Assembly: GCA_024195265.1 (NCBI GenBank)
Contig: JAJLRJ010000010.1
Span: 5,780,302 to 5,844,301 of the forward strand
Length of the DNA: 64,000 bases
From: Dendrophyllia cribrosa
Lineage: Eukaryota > Cnidaria > Anthozoa > Scleractinia > Dendrophylliidae
Direction: 5' to 3'
Position numbers and translations under genes: made by a program. Position 1 is the first letter of the stretch, and each line of letters begins with the position of its first letter. Positions 12,034-23,926 of the stretch are shown piece by piece. The notes below the pieces were generated by a model. The model had not been told where the DNA came from. It did not search any database and saw only the letters and a list, made by a program, of their open reading frames with translations.

Positions 12034-12459
12034 CTAAGAATACTTGTGCGGTTCAGCTCTATATCTGTAACGCCGCGATCGCCTTTTAGGTTTAACGCCA
12101 TCGACATCTAAGTAATTTACGAATTGGATTCGAGACCGTTTTCGCTTAGGTGCTGGTGTTTCAAAAGTGGTGGGAGGGGTCAAGACGGCTGGATTTAAGG
12201 GTAGTGGTGTTACTATGGTAGGTTCTTGTACGATGTGCGCTAGATTTAGAGAGGGTGTCGTGATAAATGGATTGAAGGGCGTAGAGGTTGTCACCTCTGT
12301 TACTGCTGTAGGTTCTTGAATAATGGTGGGTAAATTACCTGGTATGACTGGCAACACTTCACTGGTCCCGAGAAAAAAGTGATTTTTTTCCCCCGATAAT
12401 CTCGATGTTTCCCGAGATGAAGTCGTTTGGCGGGAAACAGTTTGTTTCTTAGATGTCAT
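12034..12459 (-). CDS. Unidentified Pro/Thr-rich ORF with basic C-terminus
   Basis: An ORF of 141 codons from ATG at 12459. An upstream in-frame ATG at 12615 exists, but those extra 52 codons lie in a dispersed repeat whose second copy is at 13722-14160, so I prefer the inner start. The protein has a Ser/Thr-rich N-terminus, two related segments (IIQEPTAVT and IVQEPTIVT, each followed by Pro/Thr/Leu-rich sequence), and two basic clusters near the end (PKRKRSR and KPKRRSRRYRYR) that look like nuclear-localisation or nucleic-acid-binding tails. I do not recognise the family. It could be a single-exon gene, an exon of a larger gene, or part of a mobile element; it lies among repeats. The length and biased composition argue mildly for past coding use. 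Confidence 0.35.
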   Translation of the reverse strand: MTSKKQTVSRQTTSSRETSRLSGEKNHFFLGTSEVLPVIPGNLPTIIQEPTAVTEVTTSTPFNPFITTPSLNLAHIVQEPTIVTPLPLNPAVLTPPTTFETPAPKRKRSRIQFVNYLDVDGVKPKRRSRRYRYRAEPHKYS

Positions 12460-12484
12460 GTGACCATGAATCAACCAATGAAGC

Positions 12485-12935
12485 TTTTTAAGTAATGATC
12501 CGCATAAGAAGGAAAGTGCTAACGGCAATGCACGATGGAATGTCAACTTTTTTATTGTTACGTCTAGTGATCTCATTGGCCTAGATTTAAAGACCGCTAA
12601 AAAGTTAGGTTTCAAGGTGCATTTTGTTTGATTTTTTTAAAGGTTTCATGTTATTTTAGACCCAATCGCAAAACATGCGATTTTTTAAAGAAATTGTATT
12701 TGAGGAACTTAGTCAAAGAAGCAAAATTATTAGCTATTGTCTTCTGCTATTCTGATTGGTTAAGCACGAACATTTTCTAAAATGTATCTGACGCAAATGA
12801 ATATTCTTTATTTTTATATTGAAATATAATTATAAACCATTAGCTCCTCCCCTATTCTTGAAATCAAACACATTCTATGTGAGAAAGAGCCAATGCCGCA
12901 GGACAATGAAGTTTACTGTAGTTCTTATGTGGAAC
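12485..12935. repeat. Dispersed repeat copy 1
   Basis: A segment of about 440 bp starting 'taagtaatgatccgcataag' matches 13722-14160 in the same orientation with scattered changes and small indels. It ends near 'agaacaatgaagttt'-like sequence. It contains the upstream start of the 12.0-kb ORF. The terminal structure is unclear. Confidence 0.8.
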
Positions 12936-13436
12936 GTTACTTAACAAAGTGGAATACGGCGCAACAAAAATTTACCTACGAGTGAATAACTTCAAACACT
13001 CCAGTTCTCTTCATTTAGTAAGTTTTAATTAATATCACATGTGATATGAGATTACTCTGTTTACTTTAAAGTTTAATTTGGCACTCGGCTAAAAAATATA
13101 ATTATGTGAATGTCTTGTTAATAATTTAACAGCAATATACAGCTCCATAAAATAATGTACAATATAAAATTATACTTACATTGAGCTATTATTTTCTTTA
13201 TAAAATCTCTTTTTTATCACTTAAACAATGAACCATCATAATTTGTTGAACTCGTATGAAAGTTTAAGATGAAATGCCTTAACAAGACAATAGTCCTTTC
13301 TTAAAGCATTTTCAGTTAAACACCAATAAACCTAACCGTCAAAGAAGAAGGCAAAATGCGTGTAATCTTTACAATTACTGGAATTGTAATGAAAACTGAT
13401 TTTGGTTTGTTAGAAGGTCGAAATTTAAGGTACATA

Positions 13437-14940
13437 TACAGTCAAACCTCTTGAACACGGACACCAAAGACAAGAATCGTAGGAGCTAAAAGTTCAAACA
13501 TTGTGATTTTCATACAACAAATGAAGATTTAACTCCGGGTTTGTTGTCTTTAGAACCTTATGAACTATTCATAGCACGACAAGGTCTACATTACTACAAA
13601 ACATTAGAAAGGTAAAATTTTAAGTTATTTCTTCTTCTTTCATAAAACTTGCCTTCTTCACCTCTGAAGATTTTTGCAAGCGTTAAAAGTATACATTTAT
13701 AACAAAAATATTAAAACTTAAGTAATGATCCGCATAAGAAGGATAGCGCTGAACAGCAATGCATGATGGAATGTCAACCTTTTTTCATTGTTACAACTAG
13801 TGATCTCATTGGCGTAGACTAAAAAACCGCTAAAAAGTTAAGGTTCAAGGTGCATTTTGTCTGATTTTTTTAAGGTTTCAAGTAATTTGAGACCCAATCG
13901 CACAACATGCAATTTTTAAAAAATATTGTATTTGTGGAACTTCATCAAAGAAGCAAAATTATTAGCTATTGTCTTCTGCTATTCTGATTGGTTAAGCACG
14001 AACATTTCCTAAAATTTATTTGACGCAAATGGATTTTCTTTATTTTTATAATGAAATATAATTAACCATCAGCTCCTACTCTATTCTTGAAATCAATAAT
14101 ATTCTATGTGGGAAAGAGACAATGCCACAGAACAATGAAGTTTGCTATCGTTCTTATGTGAAGCATTAAAAATACTTAATTTATAACAAATCAATAAATA
14201 AAGTGAATGGTCATGACTGGAGAAAACTTGATTCGTTTGTTGTTAAAGTTGATTCTGCGTAAAGTTAAACTTGCAAATGAGCAACTGGGAACAAGATTGG
14301 TAACAAATGAATTTCAACTTGCAGTTGTATTGGGTACATGATTTTAGCGAGAAGGGTATCCCAGGGACATATCTGTCAAAACGTTATCATGCTCGGATTA
14401 ATTTGTCATCAAATTCTTCTCGCTACAACTTGTAGTTAAGCCTTATATTATCTTTCATATCGTTGGCAAAATAAATATCGTTTTTAGAGAATATGTCGGA
14501 AACTTAAGGTGGATTTTCATTGTTAGTATTATTTGAAAAAAAAGTTGAACTTCATGTATAATTATATTCAACTTTTTTACATTTTTTGGCAAGCCATCTG
14601 CATAAATTGTTATCTTTTATTTTATTCATGCACATAGAGTCAAATAAATTTTGAAACCATGAAAGTTACACTTTGAATTTTTGTCCAAAATAAGCATTAT
14701 CTGAGAAAAAAGGAAAGACAAAGACCAAATATATACTTATGATTGACCATACACAACAACAAAACACAATGGCATGCAATCAAGCGATGACAGCCAAGAA
14801 GCTATACTACGAGTACTCCCTAACGTCTCAGCCTCAATGAGGAATTACTTGTAGGCTATCAAGTGATTTAAAGCTCAAATTTAACACTCTAGAAAAGAGG
14901 GTTTTGTCTGAGGTGTCCGTGTGAGGTTTGTTTGTATTTA
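13437..14940. mobile_element. Composite TIR element containing dispersed repeat copy 2
   Basis: 'acagtcaaacctcttgaaca' with 'cggacacc' near 13440-13470 is inverted at 14908-14938 ('ggtgtccgtgtgaggtttg'). Together these look like termini of a non-autonomous element of about 1.5 kb. Inside, 13722-14160 is the second copy of the repeat at 12485-12935. No transposase ORF. The boundary calls are approximate. Confidence 0.5.
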
Positions 14941-14996
14941 GGTTCAACTATAACATGAGCTTGTAAAGCTGCAGACCACACTTAGTTTTAGTAAAG

Positions 14997-15355
14997 AAGG
15001 GGTACATTTCTCTGGGAAAATCTGAATCCAGATTCTTGAATCCAAAAACAGATTATGCATTTTGACTTTAATAAAATCTAAAAACAGATCATGAATCCAT
15101 ACTCGGGACCGATGTATTCAATGGATTAAATGTGAATCCAGATTTTGCGATTCAAAATCCCAGCTTTTCTTTGGGATAGGATTCCAAAAGAGTGCTGTGG
15201 TCAGCGGCAGATGAACATAGATCAGCATGCATTGTCATTGCCATGACAAAAAAAAAAAACATTTTAAGATTAATGTTCTTTGTAATAATTTGAGGAAGTC
15301 CACCTCATCTTCAGTATAAATCGGGATTCAGATTTATTTAAAGAAATGCGCCCTT
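14997..15355. mobile_element. MITE with AAGGG termini
   Basis: The left end 'aaggggtacatttctctggg' pairs with the right end 'aaagaaatgcgccctt', and both continue into 'aaatctgaatc' next to 'ccagat' or 'cccgat'. The interior repeats 'aatccaaaaacagat'-type words. No ORF. Confidence 0.65.
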
Positions 15356-15391
15356 ATAATGAAATGACACTTACATTATATGAACCAACAT

Positions 15392-15592
15392 GAACCCTTT
15401 CACTCCCAGAGTCAACTATGGAGACATGCAATGAAGTTCAAACTAGAGTCTGTCAACGAAATCCTATGGTGCAGACCATTCAAATGAAACCATTGATCTC
15501 CAGCAGTTCTTGTGCATGGTACCATCAACAATGTTTTACAAAATAAAATTTAGGATTTTACTTTAGCACTCTTGGAAGTTAAAGGACTTAAA
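15392..15592. mobile_element. Single-unit relative of the 5472-6133 MITE
   Basis: It starts 'accctttcactcccagagtc' and ends 'cactcttggaagttaaagga'. It contains one diverged copy of the unit that is tandemly repeated in the GPLD1-like intron ('cgaaatcctatggtg', 'gaccattcaaatgaaacc', 'tgcatggtacc'). This single-copy form helps define the ends of the family. Confidence 0.75.
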
Positions 15593-16111
15593 AATATTCA
15601 GCTGTAATACAAAACAAACACACCTTTAGGCCTTATTCATATCACAATAGAGGCTTGAAAGCTGAAGTACCTTTGTCGGACTTTAGTTTAATTTAACTCT
15701 TACAGAACTTTTTCCTTCCATGTGGAAGGAGAAATTTCTTGCTTAAATTTAAAATTTCATAATAAGTTCACCAATTTTAATGTGTTGCAAGTTGCAAAAT
15801 ACACATAAGTCAGATTTTAAATGCTTTGAACAAAACTAGCTTTTGGTTAAGTCAATGCAACAAACAACACTCTCAAACATTTTCAGACTCTTTTCAAAAG
15901 CACTGAATGTCAAATGAGAAATTAAGAGTTCCTCAATCCAGAAAACGGTCATGGCATAAACGGTTATTTTTGTGTGAAAATAGTTTCTTCAATATTGACT
16001 GCCATTAGTTTTTCATGATGATAAAAGGATACATGGACAAGACCATTAATTTAATAACAGTGTCAGCGGTTGGATCCCAAAATCATAATTTGTACATGTG
16101 CTCTAGGGATG

Positions 16112-19100
16112 TTAGTTCACCAAACCTCTGGAACTGTCCAACGAAATTGTGCTAACTCCCACTAAATTATCCTGAGCACTTGCAATGCTGACCCTTGAGG
16201 TAGCCAAATGATGTGGCGAATTGACAAGAGTACTCTCTGCACCATTTTGCACCATGGTCGGCAGAGGAGAATTCTGAAGTGACGGACTACCTTGCTGCAT
16301 GGTACTATACATGGGAGATAGATTACTGACGGAAACGGATTCAATTTGTGATGACACAGTTGGCGCAATCATCGTGGGGTGCGTTGTAACAGCTGATGAG
16401 CTTTCCGATGATGACACAGTACTGATGTGACTTGCAGACGGAGGTAACGTCACAACCACCATTGTGGTTGGTGTGCCTGTTTGCTGTTGAATTGTGACAG
16501 TCCCTGGGATGACTGTGGTGCCTTGCACATTTGGTATTGTTATAGTTGTGGGTAGTGCCATGCCTGGGGGCATGGTAACAGTTGTACCTGGAGGTACTGC
16601 CTGCATTTGGACAGCTCCACCTTGCATAACAGCCTGGACAGTTACGGGCGCCGGTGCAATAGGAATGGTTGCTAACTGGCTAGGGACTAAATTCTCTGGC
16701 CAAAACCGCTGAGCGGGTCGACTTTGAATTTTTGACTTTTTAGCCTTTGGTCCTTCTGGATTACTTGCATCTAACATGGGTTGTAAAATGCGACGCCTTG
16801 CATTTATGAACCTAAATACAATAACCTTCAGTTAATAATTAACATTTTAGCTAAGCAGTGTTGTTTCTAATTTTGTAACGAGTATTATTCTAGTATTGAA
16901 AACAAAAATCTCTACACGCAAATTCTGCAGCAGCTTTTAAACAAGACAGATTATTCAACCCCAACAGTAAAACATGGGAGAGATTCACCCTCTCTTTGCA
17001 TCACAGCTAGATAACAGATATCCAACAGTGCCGCTCAACTGTAAGTTGACAATCCCTCGCATCTAGAGACTTGATTCTCAAAAATTCTGAGGATCAAGTC
17101 TTGAGTTGAGTTTGAAGAATTTCGAGAGGACTCTTTCATGTTTCAATAAAACTTGACAGCCTCGTGCTGACATCTGAATACGTAGCTGAAATATTTGTTT
17201 GCTTTCAGGGCCCCGAGACTAATGTTTCAGCTTACTGGCCTAGTGGCTAGTGACAGGTTTGAATTCACTAGCCAAAATTGTACAGGGGGTGGGGGAGACA
17301 ATAACATGTGCAACACTGATTGAGAAAAAAATCTCCAAGACTCGGAAACATATTTTTTTTTAGTTTTCTTTAAAAATCTCATACTAACACCTTACGAACC
17401 TACTAACATAATTACAGAAAAATGTTGAGAAGATAAGACTATCACTTTACCAATGTCATAACAAACAGAAAAACGTTGAGTAGATAAGACTAACATCTTA
17501 TGAATGTACAAAATAACATTGACAAGATAATGCTAACAACTTACAAAAAAACAATGTTCAAACATAATGTACGGAAAACATTAAGACAAGGCTAATACCT
17601 TAAATTATGCGATTGGATGCGATTTGAGGCTAATTATGCAAAATTGCACCAATGTATAATATCACAAGGCCTGAACTTGAAAGAATGCAAAGACAACTGA
17701 AAGAATTAAAATAATAGGCTCACCAGTTATTGACTTGAAGTATGGTCAGATTTGTTTGCGCTGCGATGGTTCTTTTTTCATCTTCAGTGGGGTACGGATG
17801 CTAAGATAAACAATACAGGATAAGACAACTTTGCACTTGCAACAACAACAACAACAACAACCATCTTTATTTTACTCCAGAGTCTACAGTTATGTATTTA
17901 CAATTTAGAATAAGAAAACTAACAGCAGGGCTGTTAGACAGGACAGGATGCGGTGATTCAGATCCGCATAATTCTCTAATTTCCGCATCCTCCGCATCTT
18001 CGGAGCATTTTCCGCATAAAACTGAAAAATTTGCCCAATATTAACAATAAAGCAGCTGCGAACCTTCCTCATAAACATAAAAGCCGAAGAGATTGATTAT
18101 TTTGAAGCAGTTTTTCTCCTAAACATCGACGAAAACACGCCGCTTTGTTAACAAACGATTTTTAACCCCCAGGCGTTCCATGCGTCTGTTGGCGATGAGC
18201 CTGGATACTAGTTTTGTGGTTAGCCTGGTTACTAAGGGCGCTTACCATTTGTCAGAACTGGCCGGCCAGACCGGTCCGTTTGTAACTAGAATGCATCTTT
18301 TTAAAGACTTGTTCCTACAAGTCCATCAAAAGGGTGCATACTATTTCCAAATTTACCAGTCTGGCCGACCAGTTCTGGCAAATAATGGAATAATATTTAC
18401 GAATTCAGCGGTCCGGCCGGCCAGTTCTGGCAAATGGTAAGCGCCCTAAGGTTAACCAAGATGGCCGCTTGTTTGGCTGCTTTTGTTCGTTTTCGGTGTT
18501 CCTTCATTGCTAAAAGCTTCAAAATGTCTGACAAAGATAGCGAGCACTGTTTTACTACAGGTATTTGACATTTGTGTGTTGTGTGCGATGTAAATACATT
18601 GGAAAGGCCCAATTATCACTTTAAATTTCTGCATAATCGAGCATGTTTTCCACATAATCGAGGCATTTTCCTGCATAATATGCCCTCAAATTTCCGCATA
18701 TTTTATAATTTTTTCCCGAATCCTATCAGATGCCCTGTAATAGGGGCTACAGGCTACCTGAAATAACCTTAAAGTTAAAAATGCCAGGCAGCCACCACAT
18801 AACATGGGATTTTTAAAGGTGCAATGTTGCTTTTTTTAGTATCACATTCCAAAACATGTTTGTATCAATGACAACAAGTTTTGTCAACAATAACAGTTAT
18901 TACAGTCGAAGCTCCCGTAAACGGATACCCTTAGGAAGAAGCTCCAATAGCCCAGGGCTAGTGAAGCAACCAGTTGGGCTAGTGTATCTTTATTGCAGTT
19001 TGCCCGATAGGCAAGTGCATTTGTTGCCTTTTTCTCATCATTAAGTCAAGAAAGAAGTTTGTGTAGCAGACAGTTCCCAAACAAAAGTGAATGTTAAAAG

Positions 19101-22100
19101 GCCCACCTTCACCCAAAAGACTTTGCGGTCATTTGTTTTTGTTTTGAAATGCTCCATTGTTGATGTGCGTGATCTGATTGGTTGCACACATTCAAGCGTG
19201 AATTTCGTGTTACACGAAATTCAGCACAGAAAGTGATCCAGGCTCGTGCAGCATTTTGAGTGAAGGTGGGCCTTTAAGGCAGTGATGTAGATAATAGCCG
19301 GGAACCGGGGAAATTACCCGGATTGAACTTCATTTTTCCAGCAGTAAAAGCCAAGTGCAGCTTTAAAAGGACTATGTTTTTCTCCTTTTTACCTGTCTGT
19401 CAGTTCTATATTCCTACCTATTAAAGACTGAATCTACATCCCTGTTAAGGAACATTGAATTTAAAAATACAAGAAGGTGAACAATAGAAGTTGAATGATT
19501 ATCACCTTAATGATTCTTTGTTATTCATAAGTTACAAGTAAATTATGCTTGGAAAGCAACAACAATCCTTTAAAAGTCACAGTCACAATTTTGCTTACCA
19601 CAAGATGTTGAAAAAGCCATGTCTTCATAATGTTTGTAGCTTGTTTGGGAAGGACACCTCTTCTTGTCCTCTTCTTATCAGTAACCTCCGTCGGAGAGTC
19701 AAGAGGGACGAGAGGAACACTAGATGGAACGGTTATTTCAGTCGGAGACTCATCTCCTGAAGAGTGGGTCTGTTGCCGGGGTGGTGTAACAGTTTCGATG
19801 GTTGGGGTGCTGACGTATGTCACAGTCGGTGGTACCGAGCTGTAAGTGACAGCAGCAGGCACTGTGCTATATGTTACGCTTGATGGTACAGTTGGCTGCG
19901 GGACAACTGGCTGAGGGACCTGTGCTATTACAATCTGTTGACCAGGGGCCACCCCCTGGGGAACGTATGTCACTGTTGCAACCTGCTGTTGATGTGGAGA
20001 CCCAATGATACTTGCATTTGGAGTTGGATTGGCAACAGTGCAGGGCGTCACAGCTGGCGTCGCAAAGTAAGTGACTGGCTGCTGTGAAAGAAACGTCGGC
20101 TGTGGTGCTTGAATTGGGGTCGTTGGCGTCTGTGGTTGTACATTTGTGTTTAATACATTTACCGCAGGAGAGTACGTGGTCTGAAGAGGGCTACGCAGGA
20201 GATTTTCACTCTGCATCTTCCCTTTAAGACAAGCAATGTATCGCTGGCAAAAATCTTTACAAAGTTCATTGACTTTCTCAAGCTCAAGCAGATGGATTCT
20301 GAGTACCTGGATTGCTTTCACCATCTGTTGATTAAAAGGAACTTAGCTCAAATTTACCATATGTATCCAGATGACTCTTGACCTGGCTTGAAAACTAGTA
20401 GCACCTTTTAGCATGAATATAATATTTTAGCTTGCCAAATTTGAATTTCGTGCGTCCGTAATGGTTCTCCAATGGCGAGAGGATGCAAAACAGCACTCAG
20501 TCAATTTATTTAGCTTTGTGAGCCTACAAAATAAATGATCTGTAGTCTTTCTTATCTCTCCATGCTCAAAGCATGATTAGTAACAAAACTGTTACAAATA
20601 AATTCAGTTCAGTGAGTGTGGTTCGAATCATGGCGGATGTTGGGCAATTTTTGGGTCCACTTCTGTCGTGAATTGAACTTATTTGCTCACTTTGGTATAT
20701 TGTTACTAATTTCATTTTAATTATACCAGGTTGAATTTATTTTGTACAAAACATTTTGAGTTCAAAGGTCTTATATTCCTCCAAGGGTATATCATATTCA
20801 AACATTTTTTATTTGAAATTAGCAAAATACAAATGTGACACGCCAGCGCACAGGCACTACATGTGGATGAATTGATAAAAGCAAACATCAGTATTTATTT
20901 CCAGGAAAAAAAATTAATTTTGAGGGTATACACATGTAGTATGGTATGCAAAACATTGTTGCATGAATTTTCTATTCTGTGAGTTTGTACCGTAAATTGG
21001 TGATGTTGACAGTTTATACCTGCCAAGTCTCATGCCTTAGGCACGGTCTCGCGCCTGCAAGTCCAAAACTCTGATCTTACGCCAACTCACGCCTATGGAG
21101 CAATAATTGCTTATTTCTCACACCTGACTTGCAGATTTGAGCTATCAGCTTTAACTGATCGCATGATCCAATTAAAAATATAGTTACGTTCATGAAAATT
21201 TGGCACTTTTATGTAGTTTTTTTTTTCATTCTGAACATTGCGATTACAACTGGATGTTATTAAATGGAGGTCTGAGGTCCATGGAAACGTCTGAATTTTT
21301 CGGACAACTTTGGACATCTTCAGATAAGATCGGGTTGTCTTCAGATTTGGTCGGGTCACCTTCGGAAATCCTGGTACTCCCATGAAAAAATTCTCACGCC
21401 TATCACTCGGAAAATGTTGGCAGGTAAAACATTTCGGTGTCTAGAGTGAAAAGTTTGATGGCTCACTCAAGGCAAGGGTCCTTGTTTAATTTGATACAAT
21501 GTAGGTGCATTATGCACATTGGTTTTACTCCACTATTTAAAACAATATAATCCCATAACCATGGCTGTCATTAGGAACCGGCATTCAGCTATTATGGCCG
21601 GCAACTACAGTGAAGTTGATAAGCCACTTAAAGTTTAAAAATGATTAAAACCAGGGGTTTCAGTGAGAAGTAAAGGTGGCGGCTAGCCAAGGTATAGTAG
21701 GCGGCAGTGACAGATAAGGCGGCCGTAAGGCCCCACCCCACTAGGGGGTCTGCCCCCCCAGAAAATTTTGAAATCTAGATGCTCTGAAATGCAATTTCCA
21801 GCATTCTGAGCATGAAATTGAGTGTCAGTAACCGGCAGTCAGAGGCAAAGTAGGCGGCGGTACACTGCCAGTAGCCGGCTTCTATTGAAACCCCTGAAAA
21901 GAAAATAACCATGGAAGGCTGTCTTTAGTTTATGACTGGCTATTTTCCTTGTGTAGGGACACTTGCTGATCTATCATGCTGCTCATGTTTCATGATTATG
22001 GCCAGTAGCTGGGGGGGCTCCCATTTAAAAATGACGGGGGTGCTCGTCGGAAATTTTCGAAAAACACCCTAAAACGTACCAGAATCTCATTTGATGGGTA

Positions 22101-23684
22101 TGGCTCAAAAGAAGATTTACCCCTAAGAGGTACCAATTCAAAACAACACATGTCATATTTCTGTCATATGTTTTGGGCTCAATACCCTGAAAGGTATCGC
22201 AATAATTCTAACAGTGGTCATTTAGATTTTAGTACCCTAAGTGGTATCATTCGACAATGATGACACAAAGTCATTGAAACGTCATGTAGTTTTCCTATTA
22301 CGAAACCAACACAAGTTAATTTTTAGAAATCAAACTGCTATAAATTCAACAAAATATATTTTTTATTCACAAGCAATGTAACAGAAAGTAGCCGATTTAT
22401 TATAAAATGATAAGATAAATCTATTTGAAGTCGTTCAATATATTAGCTTATATTTGCATATGCAAATGTTAAAATTTCTGTTTCGCTCACCAACTTATAA
22501 AGGAAGACTTTCAGTTTTTAATTTGAAACACTTGACTAAGTATTAATATTAATTTCAAGAAAATACACAAGAGTCAAGTAATGAGAAGGAATAAGAAAAT
22601 GATCTATTGACTTCAAATATTTAGGCGTATACACCAGGAAATGGGAAATACTAGGCTAAAAAAATACTTCAGAAAAAAACCCGATCCCTTCAATTAAACG
22701 AGGGTAATAAAATTTTCGCACTTTTACTTGTAAAGGTGGTCTTGAAAATCGTTATTTAGATTTAGGATTAGCATGTAATACTATAATGCATGAAAATTAA
22801 GGTTGAATACCACATTTCAAAACATTGCTTTTCATCGAATGCTAGATTCGATCACGGCATGAGTTTCCTTTTTAGCCGCCATATTAAGCTCTTAACCTAA
22901 ATCTGGATTAAAATTTACCCAAGTGAATCGCAAAAACATAAGGATGCTTTCATGGTACCTGTAGCATAACAAACACAAACTGCGTGTTTTAACTCGAATT
23001 TCAAAGGAACGAAAACATGGCGGGTGTTACTAAAAGCAAACGGAGAAAAGATCGCGAAGTACGAAGCGTATCAGGCTTCGACTAAGCGCAAGAGCTTAAG
23101 TCGAGTTAGCTGATTGTAATATTTGTATCATTTAATGAATTTTAATCCACAAAAATAACCAGTTTAAGACTCAGAAACGCTTTGTCAAAGATAGGACAAA
23201 ATCCTTGCTAAGTGAAACTAGTGGATGTTTTGAGGATAAAACGAAAGGTGACTACGCGGTTTTACAGTCGGCTCTATACTAAAGAATGAAAAAAAAGTAT
23301 GCTCACCAAGTTGTCGAGATCCCTATCGTCCGTATAGAAAGGTTTTCCTTCTCTATTCATTTTCAAAATACCATCCTTAATTATGTCGGTGTCGAACGCG
23401 TCGGCAGGAGTTGATTCGCATGTTTGGGTTGATTGCTCGCATTTCTCGAACAGTTTTGCCAGTAAAGGCAAGAGCGGATGACGATATATCGCTTGCTTTT
23501 CAGCCTCCATGTTTGTCATCTGTTGCATATCGACCGCTTGAACCGCCAAATGGGCTTCTTCGTAAGATGGAGGCATCTTGTCCTGTTGTGTCTGTTGTAA
23601 AGACATGGCATAGTGCCCTGTGCCGGCAATATTTTGCTGGCTTTGTAGCATGTGAGTTTGCACTCGATTCGAGAGCCCTTCCAT
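16112..23684 (-). CDS. PKNOX: PKNOX/PREP TALE homeobox transcription factor
   Basis: Nuclear TALE homeodomain factor that in other animals partners PBX proteins. Coding exons (minus strand): 23684-23307 (residues 1-126), 20324-19599 (127-368), about 17800-17724 (369-394) and 16811-16112. Phases match and the product is about 626 residues. The MEIS/PREP N-terminal domain is split over exons 1-2: [19 protein letters not shown] at about 65-83 and [20 protein letters not shown] from 127. The homeodomain starts near 343 ([18 protein letters not shown]), has the three-residue TALE loop at HPYP, and ends [17 protein letters not shown]; an intron splits the codon for the W of [19 protein letters not shown] after the homeodomain is typical of PKNOX rather than MEIS. 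A long Pro/Thr/Val/Gln-rich linker (about 172-340) and tail make it longer than vertebrate PKNOX1 (about 436). A good acceptor just upstream (exon edge near 23694) suggests a 5' UTR intron. Confidence 0.93.
17934..18737. mobile_element. CAGGGC-ended TIR element in PKNOX intron
   Basis: The left end CAGGGCTGTTAGACAGGA pairs imperfectly with the right end 'tcctatcagatgccctg'. Both flanks carry repeated 'ccgcataa' and 'atttccgcat' words in mirror arrangement. CAGGG termini are typical of hAT-like elements, but I could not confirm an 8-bp target duplication. Another MITE (18235-18447) is nested inside. It lies in the intron between the two homeodomain-coding exons 2 and 3 of PKNOX. Confidence 0.6.
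18235..18447. mobile_element. Nested MITE with 33-bp near-perfect TIRs
   Basis: AGGGCGCTTACCATTTG at the left and CAAATGGTAAGCGCCCT at the right are exact inverted copies. The inner part 'cagaactggccggcc' is also inverted at the right. A third 'gaccagttctggcaaat' copy lies inside near 18368. No coding potential. Confidence 0.82.
19094..19277. mobile_element. Short TTAA-flanked MITE
   Basis: TTAAAAGGCCCACCTTCAC at the left pairs with 'gtgaaggtgggcctttaa' at the right, and both go on as 'cYcaaaa' inward. Length 184 bp with TTAA at both ends. It lies in a PKNOX intron. Confidence 0.8.
20398..21497. mobile_element. Broken copy of the 6666-7056 MITE with nested insertions
   Basis: 20398-20487 matches 6880-6965 ('ttttagcatgaatataatat', 'aatggttctccaatggcg'). 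After foreign sequence, 'gatgttgacagtt' near 21001 and 'ttcggtgtctag...ggtccttgtttaa' near 21431-21490 continue the same element. Two later insertions therefore split it: about 20488-20998, and the TIR element at 21016-21427. The left half of the MITE is missing. It lies in the first PKNOX coding intron. Confidence 0.75.
21016..21427. mobile_element. TIR element nested in the MITE relic
   Basis: The left end TACCTGCCAAGTCTCA pairs with the right end TGTTGGCAGGTA. The insertion interrupts the MITE phrase 'gttgacagttcggtgtc', so its outer limits are fixed to within a few bases. Internal sequence has 'cacgcctat' near both ends in the same sense. No transposase. Confidence 0.7.
22010..22300. repeat. 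Dispersed repeat with ggtaccaa/ggtatc phrases
   Basis: G-rich start 'gctgggggggctccc', then repeated 'taccctaa', 'ggtatc' and 'aataattctaacagtggtca' phrases. The last phrase has a relative near 48826-48900 ('aattctaacagtggccatg', 'gcaccctaaatgg'). It looks like a dispersed non-autonomous element in the first PKNOX intron. Ends not determined. Confidence 0.4.
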
Positions 23685-23926
23685 TCGTCCGCCTCTACGA
23701 AGAGAGAAAGAACAAAGTTATACGCAGCACACATTGTGAACGTTCTGCCCCACCAGGAAGACCAAATGAAATGATAATCGGGCCAGTGTTAATGTGTTTG
23801 TATGGGAGGTTGAAAGACTTACAATTGGTCACTATTAAAAAGAAATGCACGAGGCGATGGAACATCGACGCCGTCACTCAAACATCAACGTCAAAAACCC
23901 TTTTGGCGCGGCCTTGCTTCAACTGA

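Noticed and set aside
12459..12615. Longer start for the 12.0-kb ORF
   Set aside because: The extra 52 codons come from a dispersed repeat with a second copy at 13722-14160.
18180..18440. 86-codon plus-strand ORF
   Set aside because: It is the inverted-repeat MITE at 18235-18447 read as protein.
23411..23926. 171-codon plus-strand ORF
   Set aside because: Shadow of PKNOX coding exon 1 on the other strand.
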